NCBI RefSeq assembly: GCF_000717875.1
Contig: NZ_JOCT01000012.1
Location: forward strand, 124,001 to 188,000
Origin: Streptomyces sp. NRRL S-455
GTDB lineage: Bacteria > Actinomycetota > Actinomycetes > Streptomycetales > Streptomycetaceae
Length of the DNA: 64,000 bases
Direction of reading: 5' to 3'
The notes beneath the pieces are model-generated. The model did not search any database, was not told the DNA's origin, and saw nothing but the letters and a program-made list of their open reading frames with translations. This document shows positions 38,568 through 45,071 of the stretch, piece by piece. The first letter of the stretch is position 1. Each line of letters begins with the position of its first letter. The position numbers were made by a program, and so were the translations under genes.

Positions 38568-38826
38568 GCCCCCGTTCCAGAAGCGCCGTGATCTCTTCGC
38601 CGGTCGCTGCGCCCCTGTGCTCCGCCAACACGTCGCCGTACGGGTCTTCGTCGGCGTACACGCGGACGGTCGGCACCACTTCGACGCCTTCAGCGCGTGC
38701 GTCCGACTCCGTCACGCTGACAAACTCCGGCTCGACGTCAGCGCCCCAGCATGCCGACTGGAAGTCTCGCCACACGTGCGACGTACCCCAGTGGCCGGGA
38801 AGCCCGACCAGAACGGCATTGATCAC
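38554..38826 (-). CDS. Thioredoxin-fold protein lacking a CxxC active site
   Basis: The product has 90 residues. The pattern [45 protein letters not shown] and GAATGEEITALLERGL follows the thioredoxin layout, with the cis-proline motif VVPTV near residue 52. The usual WCGPC site is missing; GLPGHWGTSHVW takes its place and the only Cys is in SACWG. It may therefore bind rather than reduce disulfides. The GTG start overlaps the upstream lipoprotein stop as GTGA. Confidence 0.6.
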   Translation of the reverse strand: MINAVLVGLPGHWGTSHVWRDFQSACWGADVEPEFVSVTESDARAEGVEVVPTVRVYADEDPYGDVLAEHRGAATGEEITALLERGLALV

Positions 38827-39077
38827 TTCTCGTCACGCTCCCAACAAGTCGTCTGCGTACGGGGCGCGTTGGGCTGAAGCGGCACCGTGCCGCCCTTCGG
38901 CGGATTGACCCTGGGGGCAGGCTTCGGGGGAGTGACGCGCGGAGCCATGGGCGCCGGACGCGGAGCCGGAACGCTGACGCCTACCGTCGTAATCGTGGTG
39001 CACTCCGTGTCGTCGTCGTCGAGCGAACAACCGCTCAGCAGGACGGCGCCAACGGCAACGGCAACGATCTTCTTCAC
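38823..39077 (-). CDS. Small phage-encoded lipoprotein
   Basis: The product has 84 residues from GTG 39077, overlapping the thyX stop. [17 protein letters not shown] is a type II signal peptide with lipobox LSGC at Cys17. The mature part is Pro-rich ([20 protein letters not shown]) with two later cysteines. In a lysogen a surface lipoprotein could act in exclusion of other phages, but nothing in the sequence proves it. Confidence 0.75.
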   Translation of the reverse strand: MKKIVAVAVGAVLLSGCSLDDDDTECTTITTVGVSVPAPRPAPMAPRVTPPKPAPRVNPPKGGTVPLQPNAPRTQTTCWERDEK

Positions 39078-39787
39078 TGGGCACTCCCGTAAGGCGAAGT
39101 CGGCATGTCCTGAACGGAGTTGGGGGCGACGCTGCGAAGGTGCCCCAGGACGAGACCGGCGAACTCCCGAATCTCAGCGTCAGCGGCCACGTGCCAACGC
39201 GTACCCAGGACGTCACGCCACGCGCGGAGATTGCCGGTCACGACCATGTCGACGGGCGCGGCGTTCGGCAGTACGGCACGGGCGGCTTCGCGGGCTTCCT
39301 TGCGCTTCAGCCCAGCGTCCATGAGTTGCCCAACAAGGGTTTCGTACACGTGAAGTGCGCCCTTGTAGGCACCCGTCATGTATGCCTTTGCCGACGGCTT
39401 GTCGCGTAGCGCTGGGGGTATAACCGGCTCCGTGCCCGCGTAGTCGACGTACCGCTGAGAGACGACGCTAAAGCTCAGGTGTCGGTGCCGGGAAAGCTCC
39501 GTCAGAAGCGCGCGGGAAACGCCGCGAACCAGGAACGTGACTGAGCTGTGCTCCAACACGCTGTAATGACCCTGGGCGAGGATGTTGCCCAGGTAACCGG
39601 CGTTCGTCGCCGTGGCCGGGTTGGGGCGGTCGAACGACTTGTAACAGATACGACCGGCGGCTTCCCCCAGCGCGTCAGCGCCCGACGTCGGCCAGTCTTC
39701 ACTGTCGCTGTCCCATGCGCTGTAGCCGTACGCGTCGCGCATTACAGAGGCGCTAAGCATCGTGCGCGCAAGAATGTCAACCCTCAT
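39074..39787 (-). CDS. thyX: Flavin-dependent thymidylate synthase
   Basis: The product has 237 residues, typical for ThyX. The signature [11 protein letters not shown] (RHRx7S) lies near residue 99, followed by [27 protein letters not shown] and [21 protein letters not shown] are the usual N-terminal conserved blocks. It makes dTMP from dUMP with FAD and methylene-tetrahydrofolate. GGAGAG precedes ATG 39787, and an operator palindrome lies 21 bases upstream. It heads the operon thyX - lipoprotein - thioredoxin-like - dCMP deaminase. Confidence 0.94.
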   Translation of the reverse strand: MRVDILARTMLSASVMRDAYGYSAWDSDSEDWPTSGADALGEAAGRICYKSFDRPNPATATNAGYLGNILAQGHYSVLEHSSVTFLVRGVSRALLTELSRHRHLSFSVVSQRYVDYAGTEPVIPPALRDKPSAKAYMTGAYKGALHVYETLVGQLMDAGLKRKEAREAARAVLPNAAPVDMVVTGNLRAWRDVLGTRWHVAADAEIREFAGLVLGHLRSVAPNSVQDMPTSPYGSAQ

Positions 39788-39807
39788 AGGCGTCTCTCCA
39801 AGGGAGG

Positions 39808-39837
39808 GACCCGACTACTCACGTGAGTAGTCGGGTC
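39808..39837. promoter_or_regulatory. Operator palindrome upstream of thyX
   Basis: GACTACTCACGTGAGTAGTC (39813-39832) with extended arms GGACC/GGTCC. It lies in the gap between the gene ending at 39844 and thyX. Confidence 0.8.
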
Positions 39838-39843
39838 CGGTTG

Positions 39844-40023
39844 CTAGTTGTCTCCGGCGAGCCACTGGGCGAGCGACAGAACGTCGTACGGCGTCAGCCC
39901 CTCGGCCCAGTCGTGCGGAGTGAGTAGCGCACGTGCGCTCTTCCATGCGTCGTGACGGTGTGCCATGCGTTCGGCTTGTCGTTGTGACGCCGTCTTGCGC
40001 GGTGGCTTCGCCTCAGTAGGCAC
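39844..40023 (-). CDS. Small hypothetical phage protein
   Basis: The product has 59 residues from GTG 40023; the reading frame opens further upstream, but that part overlaps the preceding gene. The start used overlaps the previous gene by 11 bases. Content is basic then helical (RKTASQRQAERMAHRHDAWKSA, LTPYDVLSLAQWLAGDN). Function unknown. Confidence 0.55.
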   Translation of the reverse strand: MPTEAKPPRKTASQRQAERMAHRHDAWKSARALLTPHDWAEGLTPYDVLSLAQWLAGDN

Positions 40024-40318
40024 GACGGAAGCCGCCCACACGGTCAGTGTCGAGTGCCGCGCGAATGTCCGCCTGCCGCTTCGCCTCAGCCTGTCGCCAA
40101 CCGGCATCCGTACGGGCGCCGATACTGACGCTGCCGCCCTTGTCGGCTTCCTCAACAAGCCACGCGGCAAGCTGACGCGCCTGAGCGGGAGTCATCACGG
40201 CACGGTCGCCCGGAACGGCAAGGCTGATCTTGCCCGGTTCTGACGACTTCACGAAGCCGACCACTCGCCCCGACTCTGTCTGAAGCGTGGCCTTCGTCTC
40301 GTTCACTACACGCAGCAT
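40013..40318 (-). CDS. Hypothetical phage protein
   Basis: The product has 101 residues from ATG 40318 with AAGGAGAG upstream. The N-terminal half looks beta-rich (MLRVVNETKATLQTESGRVVGFVKSS, KISLAVPGDRAVM). The C-terminal half is helical (TPAQARQLAAWLVEEADKGG). No known motif. It lies directly after the 40332 gene. Confidence 0.65.
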   Translation of the reverse strand: MLRVVNETKATLQTESGRVVGFVKSSEPGKISLAVPGDRAVMTPAQARQLAAWLVEEADKGGSVSIGARTDAGWRQAEAKRQADIRAALDTDRVGGFRRAY

Positions 40319-40331
40319 TCTGTTTCTCTCC

Positions 40332-40730
40332 TTACGCGAAAAGCGTCAACTGTTCCGGCGTGAATTCGTGGTGACTGATCTCTACGGCTTCTTCGGCCAC
40401 AAAGACGACTTGCCCGAGCCCCCCGACGCGCACGGCCCAGTCAGGAACGTCGTATTCCCAGACCAGGAAATCGGCTTCGCTCATGGCTTCCGTCCAGCCG
40501 TCGAACCACTCATTGAGCGCTTCGCGCGAATCGAACCCGCATCGCTCTTCCTTCGCGATTCCGCGAAGTCTGTGATCCGCGTACGGGCACGGATGCTGCA
40601 TGTCGGAGTGTGCCCAACCCATGCCGCTAAGCGCGCCGTACTGGGCGTCAGTCAGACCCTTCGCCGTGTACGGGCCGGAAGGGAAGCCGGAGTCGAGCGC
40701 CGACCGGTGACCAACTCTCCAAACGCGCAC
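40332..40730 (-). CDS. Hypothetical phage protein
   Basis: The product has 132 residues from GTG 40730, with AAGGAGAG upstream. The composition is that of a folded soluble protein rich in aromatics and acidic residues (REALNEWFDGWTEAMSEADFLVWEYDVPDW). A Cys/His set (HPCPYADH, ERCGF) could bind metal. Its leader contains the tRNA-like element at 40759-40809, and an operator lies beyond that. Function unknown. Confidence 0.65.
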   Translation of the reverse strand: MRVWRVGHRSALDSGFPSGPYTAKGLTDAQYGALSGMGWAHSDMQHPCPYADHRLRGIAKEERCGFDSREALNEWFDGWTEAMSEADFLVWEYDVPDWAVRVGGLGQVVFVAEEAVEISHHEFTPEQLTLFA

Positions 40731-40758
40731 GTCGTCTCTCCTTCGTCGTGTGCTTGCG

Positions 40759-40809
40759 TGCCCAGGAAGGGAGTCGAACCCTTCAAGCCGTACCGGTTAC
40801 GACCTGGGC
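40759..40809 (-). ncRNA. 51-nt tRNA-like element: acceptor stem plus T-arm, no anticodon arm
   Basis: On the minus strand, GCCCAGG and CCTGGGC form a perfect 7-bp acceptor stem with discriminator A. A 5-bp AAGGG/CCCTT T-stem carries the canonical T-loop TTCGACT and abuts the acceptor stem directly. Only 19 bases lie between the 5' acceptor strand and the T-arm, too few for D- and anticodon arms; they can form a small hairpin. CCA is not encoded. It sits in the 5' leader of the 40332 gene, between that gene and an operator. Confidence 0.6.
40767..40777 (-). promoter_or_regulatory. CCGACTCCCTT-like leader element within the tRNA-like RNA
   Basis: TCGACTCCCTT differs from the common element only at its first base and here forms the 3' half of the T-arm. 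The downstream ribosome site GAAGGAGAG is largely complementary to it. Confidence 0.45.
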
Positions 40810-40817
40810 TGTGCGCT

Positions 40818-40837
40818 GACTACTCACGTGAGTAGTC
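40818..40837. promoter_or_regulatory. Operator palindrome
   Basis: GACTACTCACGTGAGTAGTC, flanked by GCT/AGC, lies between the stop of the 40847 gene and the tRNA-like element. Confidence 0.8.
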
Positions 40838-40846
40838 AGCGGAGTG

Positions 40847-41014
40847 TCAGCGGGTGCGGCAGGCAAGCCGCTTAATGAGAGGCACCGACTCACCGAAGGT
40901 GCGCGTCACGGAAGAGATCACGTCGCCGTCGGCGTTCCGAGTGACGAACTCGATCCCGGCGCCGTCGCGCTGAGTGGTGATCGTGTGACCGGACGCAAGG
41001 GTGAAGGTCTGCAC
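40847..41014 (-). CDS. Small hypothetical phage protein
   Basis: The product has 55 residues from GTG 41014, with AGGAG seven bases upstream (CAGGAGAAACCCA). It reads as a beta-rich peptide: QTFTLASGHTITTQRDGAG, IEFVTRNADGDVISSVTRTF, then a basic tail LIKRLACRTR. It fills the gap between the endonuclease VII-like gene and the operator at 40818. Codon use and ribosome site support it. Function unknown. Confidence 0.7.
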   Translation of the reverse strand: MQTFTLASGHTITTQRDGAGIEFVTRNADGDVISSVTRTFGESVPLIKRLACRTR

Positions 41015-41057
41015 TGGGTTTCTCCTGATTCCTGCGGAAGCTGTCTTGTTCGCCAGT

Positions 41058-41068
41058 AAGGGAGTCGG
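41058..41068 (-). promoter_or_regulatory. CCGACTCCCTT leader element
   Basis: It lies 44 bases upstream of the 41014 start, directly after the TAA stop of the endonuclease VII-like gene. Confidence 0.55.
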
Positions 41069-41497
41069 TTACTCGCTGCGCGATAGGTACTCAATCGCCG
41101 CTCTAAGCAGGTCGGGGGAGTCTCTAAAGTTGCCTAGCGCGGTGTTACAGGGGAGACACAGCAGCCCACGAATGCACTTGCCACACGAGCGCGTACCCGA
41201 ACAACAAGCGTGGTCATGGTCGACCGCGAATGATTTACCGGTGGCGCACTCCGGCGCCCCGCATACCGCGCACTTGTTGCCCTGATCGCTGAGAAGTCGC
41301 GTGTAGTCGCTCAGGGATATCCCGTAGTAGTGCCGAAGCCGAGTGTCACGTCTCGCTTCTGGATTGCTCTTGCTGTACGCCGATGACCTAGCGCGCTCGC
41401 ATTCCTTGCACACGGAACGCCGTCCGTCGCTACGACGCTTGTCCGGGCTGAACGAGCTAAGCGGCTTCGCCCCTCCGCACTTCGTGCACGTCTTCAC
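41069..41497 (-). CDS. Recombination endonuclease VII-like HNH nuclease
   Basis: The product has 142 residues. An N-terminal CxxC pair (MKTCTKCGGAKPLSSF) and VCKECERAR form one zinc site. The core ARRDTRLRHYYGISLSDYTRLLSDQGNKCAVCGA leads to the HNH-type active site FAVDHDHACCSG and RGLLCLPCNTALG. This is the T4 endonuclease VII-like family, which resolves branched DNA in some phages. The GTG start overlaps the sigma-like gene stop as GTGA. Confidence 0.88.
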   Translation of the reverse strand: MKTCTKCGGAKPLSSFSPDKRRSDGRRSVCKECERARSSAYSKSNPEARRDTRLRHYYGISLSDYTRLLSDQGNKCAVCGAPECATGKSFAVDHDHACCSGTRSCGKCIRGLLCLPCNTALGNFRDSPDLLRAAIEYLSRSE

Positions 41498-42675
41498 TTG
41501 CGTCCGGCGTTCGTGAGGATTGCGGCGGCAGCGTCGGTGAGCACCTGGGCGTAAGCCGGGTCAGTGAGGCTCACAGCGGCGGCATAGCGCTTCGCAAACG
41601 CCTTCCGGCCCTTCGCACGGTGGGCGCGCACGTTCTGAGACGTCATGCCGAGGAAGGCGCACAGCCCGTCAAGGTCGCCGGAGTCGCCCCAGCCAAAGTC
41701 GGCAGCGCCACCGATACCGAAGCTGTGCCGGAGTACGTCACGCTGTGCCTGGCCCATCGAGTCGAGCGTGTCATTTACACGGGCGTGCTTCTCCGCAGCG
41801 TCGGCCATACGGTCATCGCGCGCGTCCCGAAGGTCGTCGACAAGGTCGCCTTCCATGGACGTCGACACAGCGGCAGCAAGCACCCCCATGGCGTCGAGCA
41901 CGTAACGGCGCTCCGTCGGGTCGCTGGGGACCGTCAGCGCGTCTTCGAGCGCCGCAACGTCCGCCGGGGTCGTCTCACCCATGGCGGCAAGCTCCAACGC
42001 GTCCAGCACGCACACACGGGCGTCAGCGTCACGCGGAACAGCCACGTATCGGGTGAGCACCTGGGCGGCTTCGATCAGGGCGCCCTTACCGACCTTCGGG
42101 CGAACTTCCGGTTCTTCGTCCGTCACGGAGAGGCTGACTGTGTCGGCAAGGGTCACGTCGTTTTCGTCGACTCCCTGACCCAGTCCCTTTACGGGCTTGT
42201 CGAGCGAAAGCGCACCCTGCCATGCGAGTCGGGCGGCTTCGGCACGGTCGGCGCTGAGTCGCTTGCCCTTCGGCGGCAAGGTCTGTGCAAGCTTCGCCGC
42301 TTCGTACACGTCGCCGTCGGCGGCTTCGAGCATCGCAGCGAAGACCTTCACGGCGTTTTCGTCGGCTCCGGCGTTGCCGTTGCGCTCAGCGCGCACAGCG
42401 TCCTTCAGGGTCGCCTCTACGGTCGTGTACGTGAGCTTCAGGAACGCTTCCGCCGTCGTGTCCGTGAAGCGCTTCAGCAGGTCCCAGACGGCGACGCGCC
42501 CAACCTGAGCGAATTCGTCGGCGTAGTCGTAAAACCGGGGGCCGCCGTGCGGAGCCATACGGTTCGCGGCCTTACGGGCAAGCACTTCGATGCGGGACTC
42601 AGTGGCCTTGATGACTTCCGCGACAGCAGGAAGGTCGTTGCCCTGGGCAGCGCGAATCGTCTCGATAGACAGCAT
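41494..42675 (-). CDS. Phage sigma-factor-like protein
   Basis: The product has 393 residues from ATG 42675 (TGGAG upstream); a longer in-frame extension overlaps control sequences and is rejected. Residues about 45-105 resemble sigma region 2 (FYDYADEFAQVGRVAVWDLLKRF). The last 60 residues match region 4: SMGQAQRDVLRHSFGIGG, then LCAFLGMTSQNVRAHRAKGRKAFAKRY. A long acidic insert separates them. It probably directs host RNA polymerase to phage promoters. The endonuclease VII-like gene follows by overlap. Confidence 0.72.
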   Translation of the reverse strand: MLSIETIRAAQGNDLPAVAEVIKATESRIEVLARKAANRMAPHGGPRFYDYADEFAQVGRVAVWDLLKRFTDTTAEAFLKLTYTTVEATLKDAVRAERNGNAGADENAVKVFAAMLEAADGDVYEAAKLAQTLPPKGKRLSADRAEAARLAWQGALSLDKPVKGLGQGVDENDVTLADTVSLSVTDEEPEVRPKVGKGALIEAAQVLTRYVAVPRDADARVCVLDALELAAMGETTPADVAALEDALTVPSDPTERRYVLDAMGVLAAAVSTSMEGDLVDDLRDARDDRMADAAEKHARVNDTLDSMGQAQRDVLRHSFGIGGAADFGWGDSGDLDGLCAFLGMTSQNVRAHRAKGRKAFAKRYAAAVSLTDPAYAQVLTDAAAAILTNAGRK

Positions 42676-42709
42676 GGGGGTTTCTCCATCAGGTCGGTTG
42701 ACTCCGGGT

Positions 42710-42720
42710 AAGGGAGTCGG
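42710..42720 (-). promoter_or_regulatory. CCGACTCCCTT leader element
   Basis: It lies 35 bases upstream of the sigma-like start. GACTCC can pair with GGAGTC seven bases downstream, and the ribosome site is TGGAG. Confidence 0.55.
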
Positions 42721-42735
42721 TGACCTGAGCGGAGA

Positions 42736-42793
42736 AGTGACCGGGGTCACTGATCTGTCGCGGCAAGGTTTCGCATGCTTCTGGGCATGCGAA
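42736..42793. repeat. Inverted repeats in the 450-base gap upstream of the sigma-like gene
   Basis: AGTGACCGGGGTCACT (42736-42751) is a 7-bp-arm palindrome. TTCGCATGC (42770-42778) and GCATGCGAA (42785-42793) form a 9-bp hairpin. The gap 42676-43126 also holds an operator (42875), a terminator (43009) and another operator (43068) but no convincing gene. Confidence 0.65.
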
Positions 42794-42874
42794 GGCAACC
42801 GATACGGTCACCGACTCTTGCCGACGGGGGACTGATCAGTTCCGGTCCGTCGTGCAGCACGAACGTACAGCGTG

Positions 42875-42894
42875 ACTACTCACGTGAGTAGTCA
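42875..42894. promoter_or_regulatory. Operator palindrome
   Basis: GACTACTCACGTGAGTAGTC, flanked by GT/AC, about 200 bases upstream of the sigma-like gene start. Confidence 0.8.
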
Positions 42895-43008
42895 CTGGTT
42901 TGCTCGCGCACTCTCATCAGACGACACAGATAGTTGAAGGGGAACCTTTAGAAGCAAGGTGTAACCCGGGGTCATACTTAGGGATGAGAGGTTTCGCATA
43001 TGCAGGGA

Positions 43009-43041
43009 GCCCCGTTACCTGTCATTTACAGGTAACGGGGC
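43009..43041. terminator. Strong hairpin downstream of the DNA polymerase gene
   Basis: GCCCCGTTACCTGT and its exact complement form a 14-bp stem with a 5-base loop (CATTT). It lies about 85 bases beyond the polymerase stop, between two operators. Confidence 0.85.
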
Positions 43042-43067
43042 TTAGACACCCTGTCAGGGGGCGCGCT

Positions 43068-43087
43068 GACTACTCACGTGAGTAGTC
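43068..43087. promoter_or_regulatory. Operator palindrome
   Basis: GACTACTCACGTGAGTAGTC lies 39 bases beyond the DNA polymerase stop and 26 bases from the 43009 terminator. Confidence 0.8.
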
Positions 43088-43126
43088 AGGGATCGTTATG
43101 CGTGCGTGACATACGGACTGAACGGA

Positions 43127-44980
43127 TCACACGTCAGCGCCGTACAGCGACCCCCAGGACCGTCCCCCTAGCTCCGCCTCAGCGACGACAGGCACGCCGA
43201 AAAGATCCATCGTCATGCAGCGCTCAAACTCGCGCGCAATGTCCTTTGCGTCCGACTTGGGGGCACTGAACACGATCTCATCGTGAATGGGCAACTTCAT
43301 GTAGTCGAGAAGACCGGCGTCACGCATGTTCAGCATTGCCTGACCCAGGACGTCACGCGCTGCCGACTGACACTGATAGTTCACGACGGCGTACGTACGG
43401 TGCCGGTCGAGCGGAAGGCGCCGACCAGTCACCGACACAGTCACAAGACCAGTCGCGCGTGCCTCACGCTGCCACTTCGAAGATGCGCGCTTGATCTCGG
43501 GAAAGACCCGGTCGTATTCAGCGACAGCACGCGCAATCTCGTGTTCGGGCGCTCCCGTCTGTCTCGAAATGGTGCCGATGCCACCGCCGTATACCTTGCC
43601 GAATCCGGCGCCCTTGAAGACTTTTCGATCCCGCTTCGTCGCGGCTTCGCCCTTGATGAGCTGCGCCGTATACATGTGGATATCGAAATCGGAGCCGCCG
43701 TTTACGAAGCCGTCTTTCATGCGCTTCACGTTTGCCAGCGCTGCCAGTACGCGCATTTCGATTGCCTGAAAGTCGACCGAACCGAAAATGTGGTCCGGCC
43801 GGTCGCCCAGGATTGCGCGCCGGATCATCCAATCCGAAGACGGCAGCGTTTGTGCGGCAAGGTCACCCGTGATGGACATGCGCCCCGTACGCGCGGCTAG
43901 CGTCTGCACAGTCGGGTGAATGCGCCCAGTCGGGTCAACGTTCGCCGCGAACTTGTCGGCGTACGACGACACCCATTTCCCAGCGCGCTTCGCCCTCAGA
44001 ACGGCTTCGGCCAACGGGTTAGGCTCACGCGCCCCGATACGTTCCCAGTCACGGTCTAGGTCCGCCAACGGCAACAACACTGCCTTGTCGACCTTCAGCG
44101 CTCCGCCGTCGGTCGTCTCCGTCAGCGTCTCGCCCATGGCCAACAAGGCTTCGGCCACCTGGGCGCCGGAGTTGACGGAGTCGACACCCCACATTGCCGC
44201 TACAGTCGCGTAGCGCTCTTCTTCCTCGCGGAGCATGCGGCGAAGGGTGTCGACGTAGTCAAGGTCGAGCACAAGCCCAGCGCGCTGCATGTAGGCGCAC
44301 ATATAGGCAATCTCGTGTTCGTACTCGACAAGCTTCGGCCGTACGCCCAGCCGATCATGTTCAGCGTCAAGGCACGGATTCAGTCGCGCCGTGTAGATCA
44401 CGTCGAGACCGGCGTAAAGGTTGTACGTCGGGTGCCGAAGGTCGATACCCGCCCACCCGGTTGCCTTCGTCAGCTTCAGCTCACGGAAAACCGCCGTAAG
44501 GTCGCCCTGAGTGTCCGGCGCTGACGGGTCAACGTAATAGGCGCTCAGCGGCTTCAGGCCAGTACCTATGCCGCCTTCCTGGGGCTGACGCGGGTCAATC
44601 AGCGTCGCCTTAATCTTTGTGTCCGTCGTGCGCGGAGCAAGCGACTCAAGCGAAACGGGAGTGTGCGCGTCGAGCACAAGCCAATCGAACGGCGCGTTAT
44701 GAATCAGAAAGCGCGGGCAGTGCGTCAGAACGTAGTCGGCGGCTTCGCGGAACCTGCCGCCCAGTTCGTAATGGATAACCCACGCTTCGCGCGTCGTGCC
44801 GAATTGCACCGTGCGCAACCGATAGTTCGGCGCGTAGATGTCGAGCCCGGTCGTCTCCGTATCCAACGCAAGTTCGGGCTTGTTGCGCGCCCAGTGCATG
44901 AACTCACGAAGATCAGCGTCAGTCTCGGGGACCCGTATCGTGACGACGCCACCGGCCACACCGTGGCGGTAAGTGATCAT
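43127..44980 (-). CDS. Phage DNA polymerase, family A with 3'-5' exonuclease
   Basis: The product has 617 residues, usual for phage Pol I-like replicases. The proofreading domain has Exo I LALDTETTGLDI near residue 38 and Exo II LIHNAPFDWLVL near residue 93. The polymerase domain has motif A VDFQAIEMRVLAALA near residue 402, motif B RDRKVFKGAGFGKVYGGG near residue 450 and motif C LPIHDEIVFSA near residue 563. There is no 5'-3' exonuclease domain. Its ribosome site AAGGGAGT is complementary to the leader element upstream, and an operator lies 58 bases before the ATG. Confidence 0.95.
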   Translation of the reverse strand: MITYRHGVAGGVVTIRVPETDADLREFMHWARNKPELALDTETTGLDIYAPNYRLRTVQFGTTREAWVIHYELGGRFREAADYVLTHCPRFLIHNAPFDWLVLDAHTPVSLESLAPRTTDTKIKATLIDPRQPQEGGIGTGLKPLSAYYVDPSAPDTQGDLTAVFRELKLTKATGWAGIDLRHPTYNLYAGLDVIYTARLNPCLDAEHDRLGVRPKLVEYEHEIAYMCAYMQRAGLVLDLDYVDTLRRMLREEEERYATVAAMWGVDSVNSGAQVAEALLAMGETLTETTDGGALKVDKAVLLPLADLDRDWERIGAREPNPLAEAVLRAKRAGKWVSSYADKFAANVDPTGRIHPTVQTLAARTGRMSITGDLAAQTLPSSDWMIRRAILGDRPDHIFGSVDFQAIEMRVLAALANVKRMKDGFVNGGSDFDIHMYTAQLIKGEAATKRDRKVFKGAGFGKVYGGGIGTISRQTGAPEHEIARAVAEYDRVFPEIKRASSKWQREARATGLVTVSVTGRRLPLDRHRTYAVVNYQCQSAARDVLGQAMLNMRDAGLLDYMKLPIHDEIVFSAPKSDAKDIAREFERCMTMDLFGVPVVAEAELGGRSWGSLYGADV

Positions 44981-45009
44981 GTGTCAACTCCCTTCACTCA
45001 CCTGCCTAG

Positions 45010-45020
45010 AAGGGAGTCGG
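45010..45020 (-). promoter_or_regulatory. CCGACTCCCTT leader element upstream of DNA polymerase
   Basis: ACTCCCTTC here is perfectly complementary over nine bases to GAAGGGAGT, the ribosome site of the polymerase gene. It starts 17 bases from the operator at 45038-45057. Confidence 0.6.
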
Positions 45021-45030
45021 AGACGCGAAG

Positions 45031-45064
45031 AGCCCCTGACTACTCACATGAGTAGTCAGGGGCT
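45031..45064. promoter_or_regulatory. Operator palindrome within a terminator-like hairpin
   Basis: GACTACTCACATGAGTAGTC (45038-45057) is extended by AGCCCCT/AGGGGCT. It lies just after the primase-helicase stop and before the polymerase leader, so it may both terminate one operon and control the next. Confidence 0.8.
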
Positions 45065-45071
45065 TCCCGGG

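Noticed and set aside
42900-43085. Plus-strand frames in the prophage that end in DYSRE or DYSHE
   Set aside because: The ending is just the operator palindrome read as codons (GAC TAC TCA CGT GAG TAG), so frames running into it all end alike. They lack ribosome sites and overlap real minus-strand genes.
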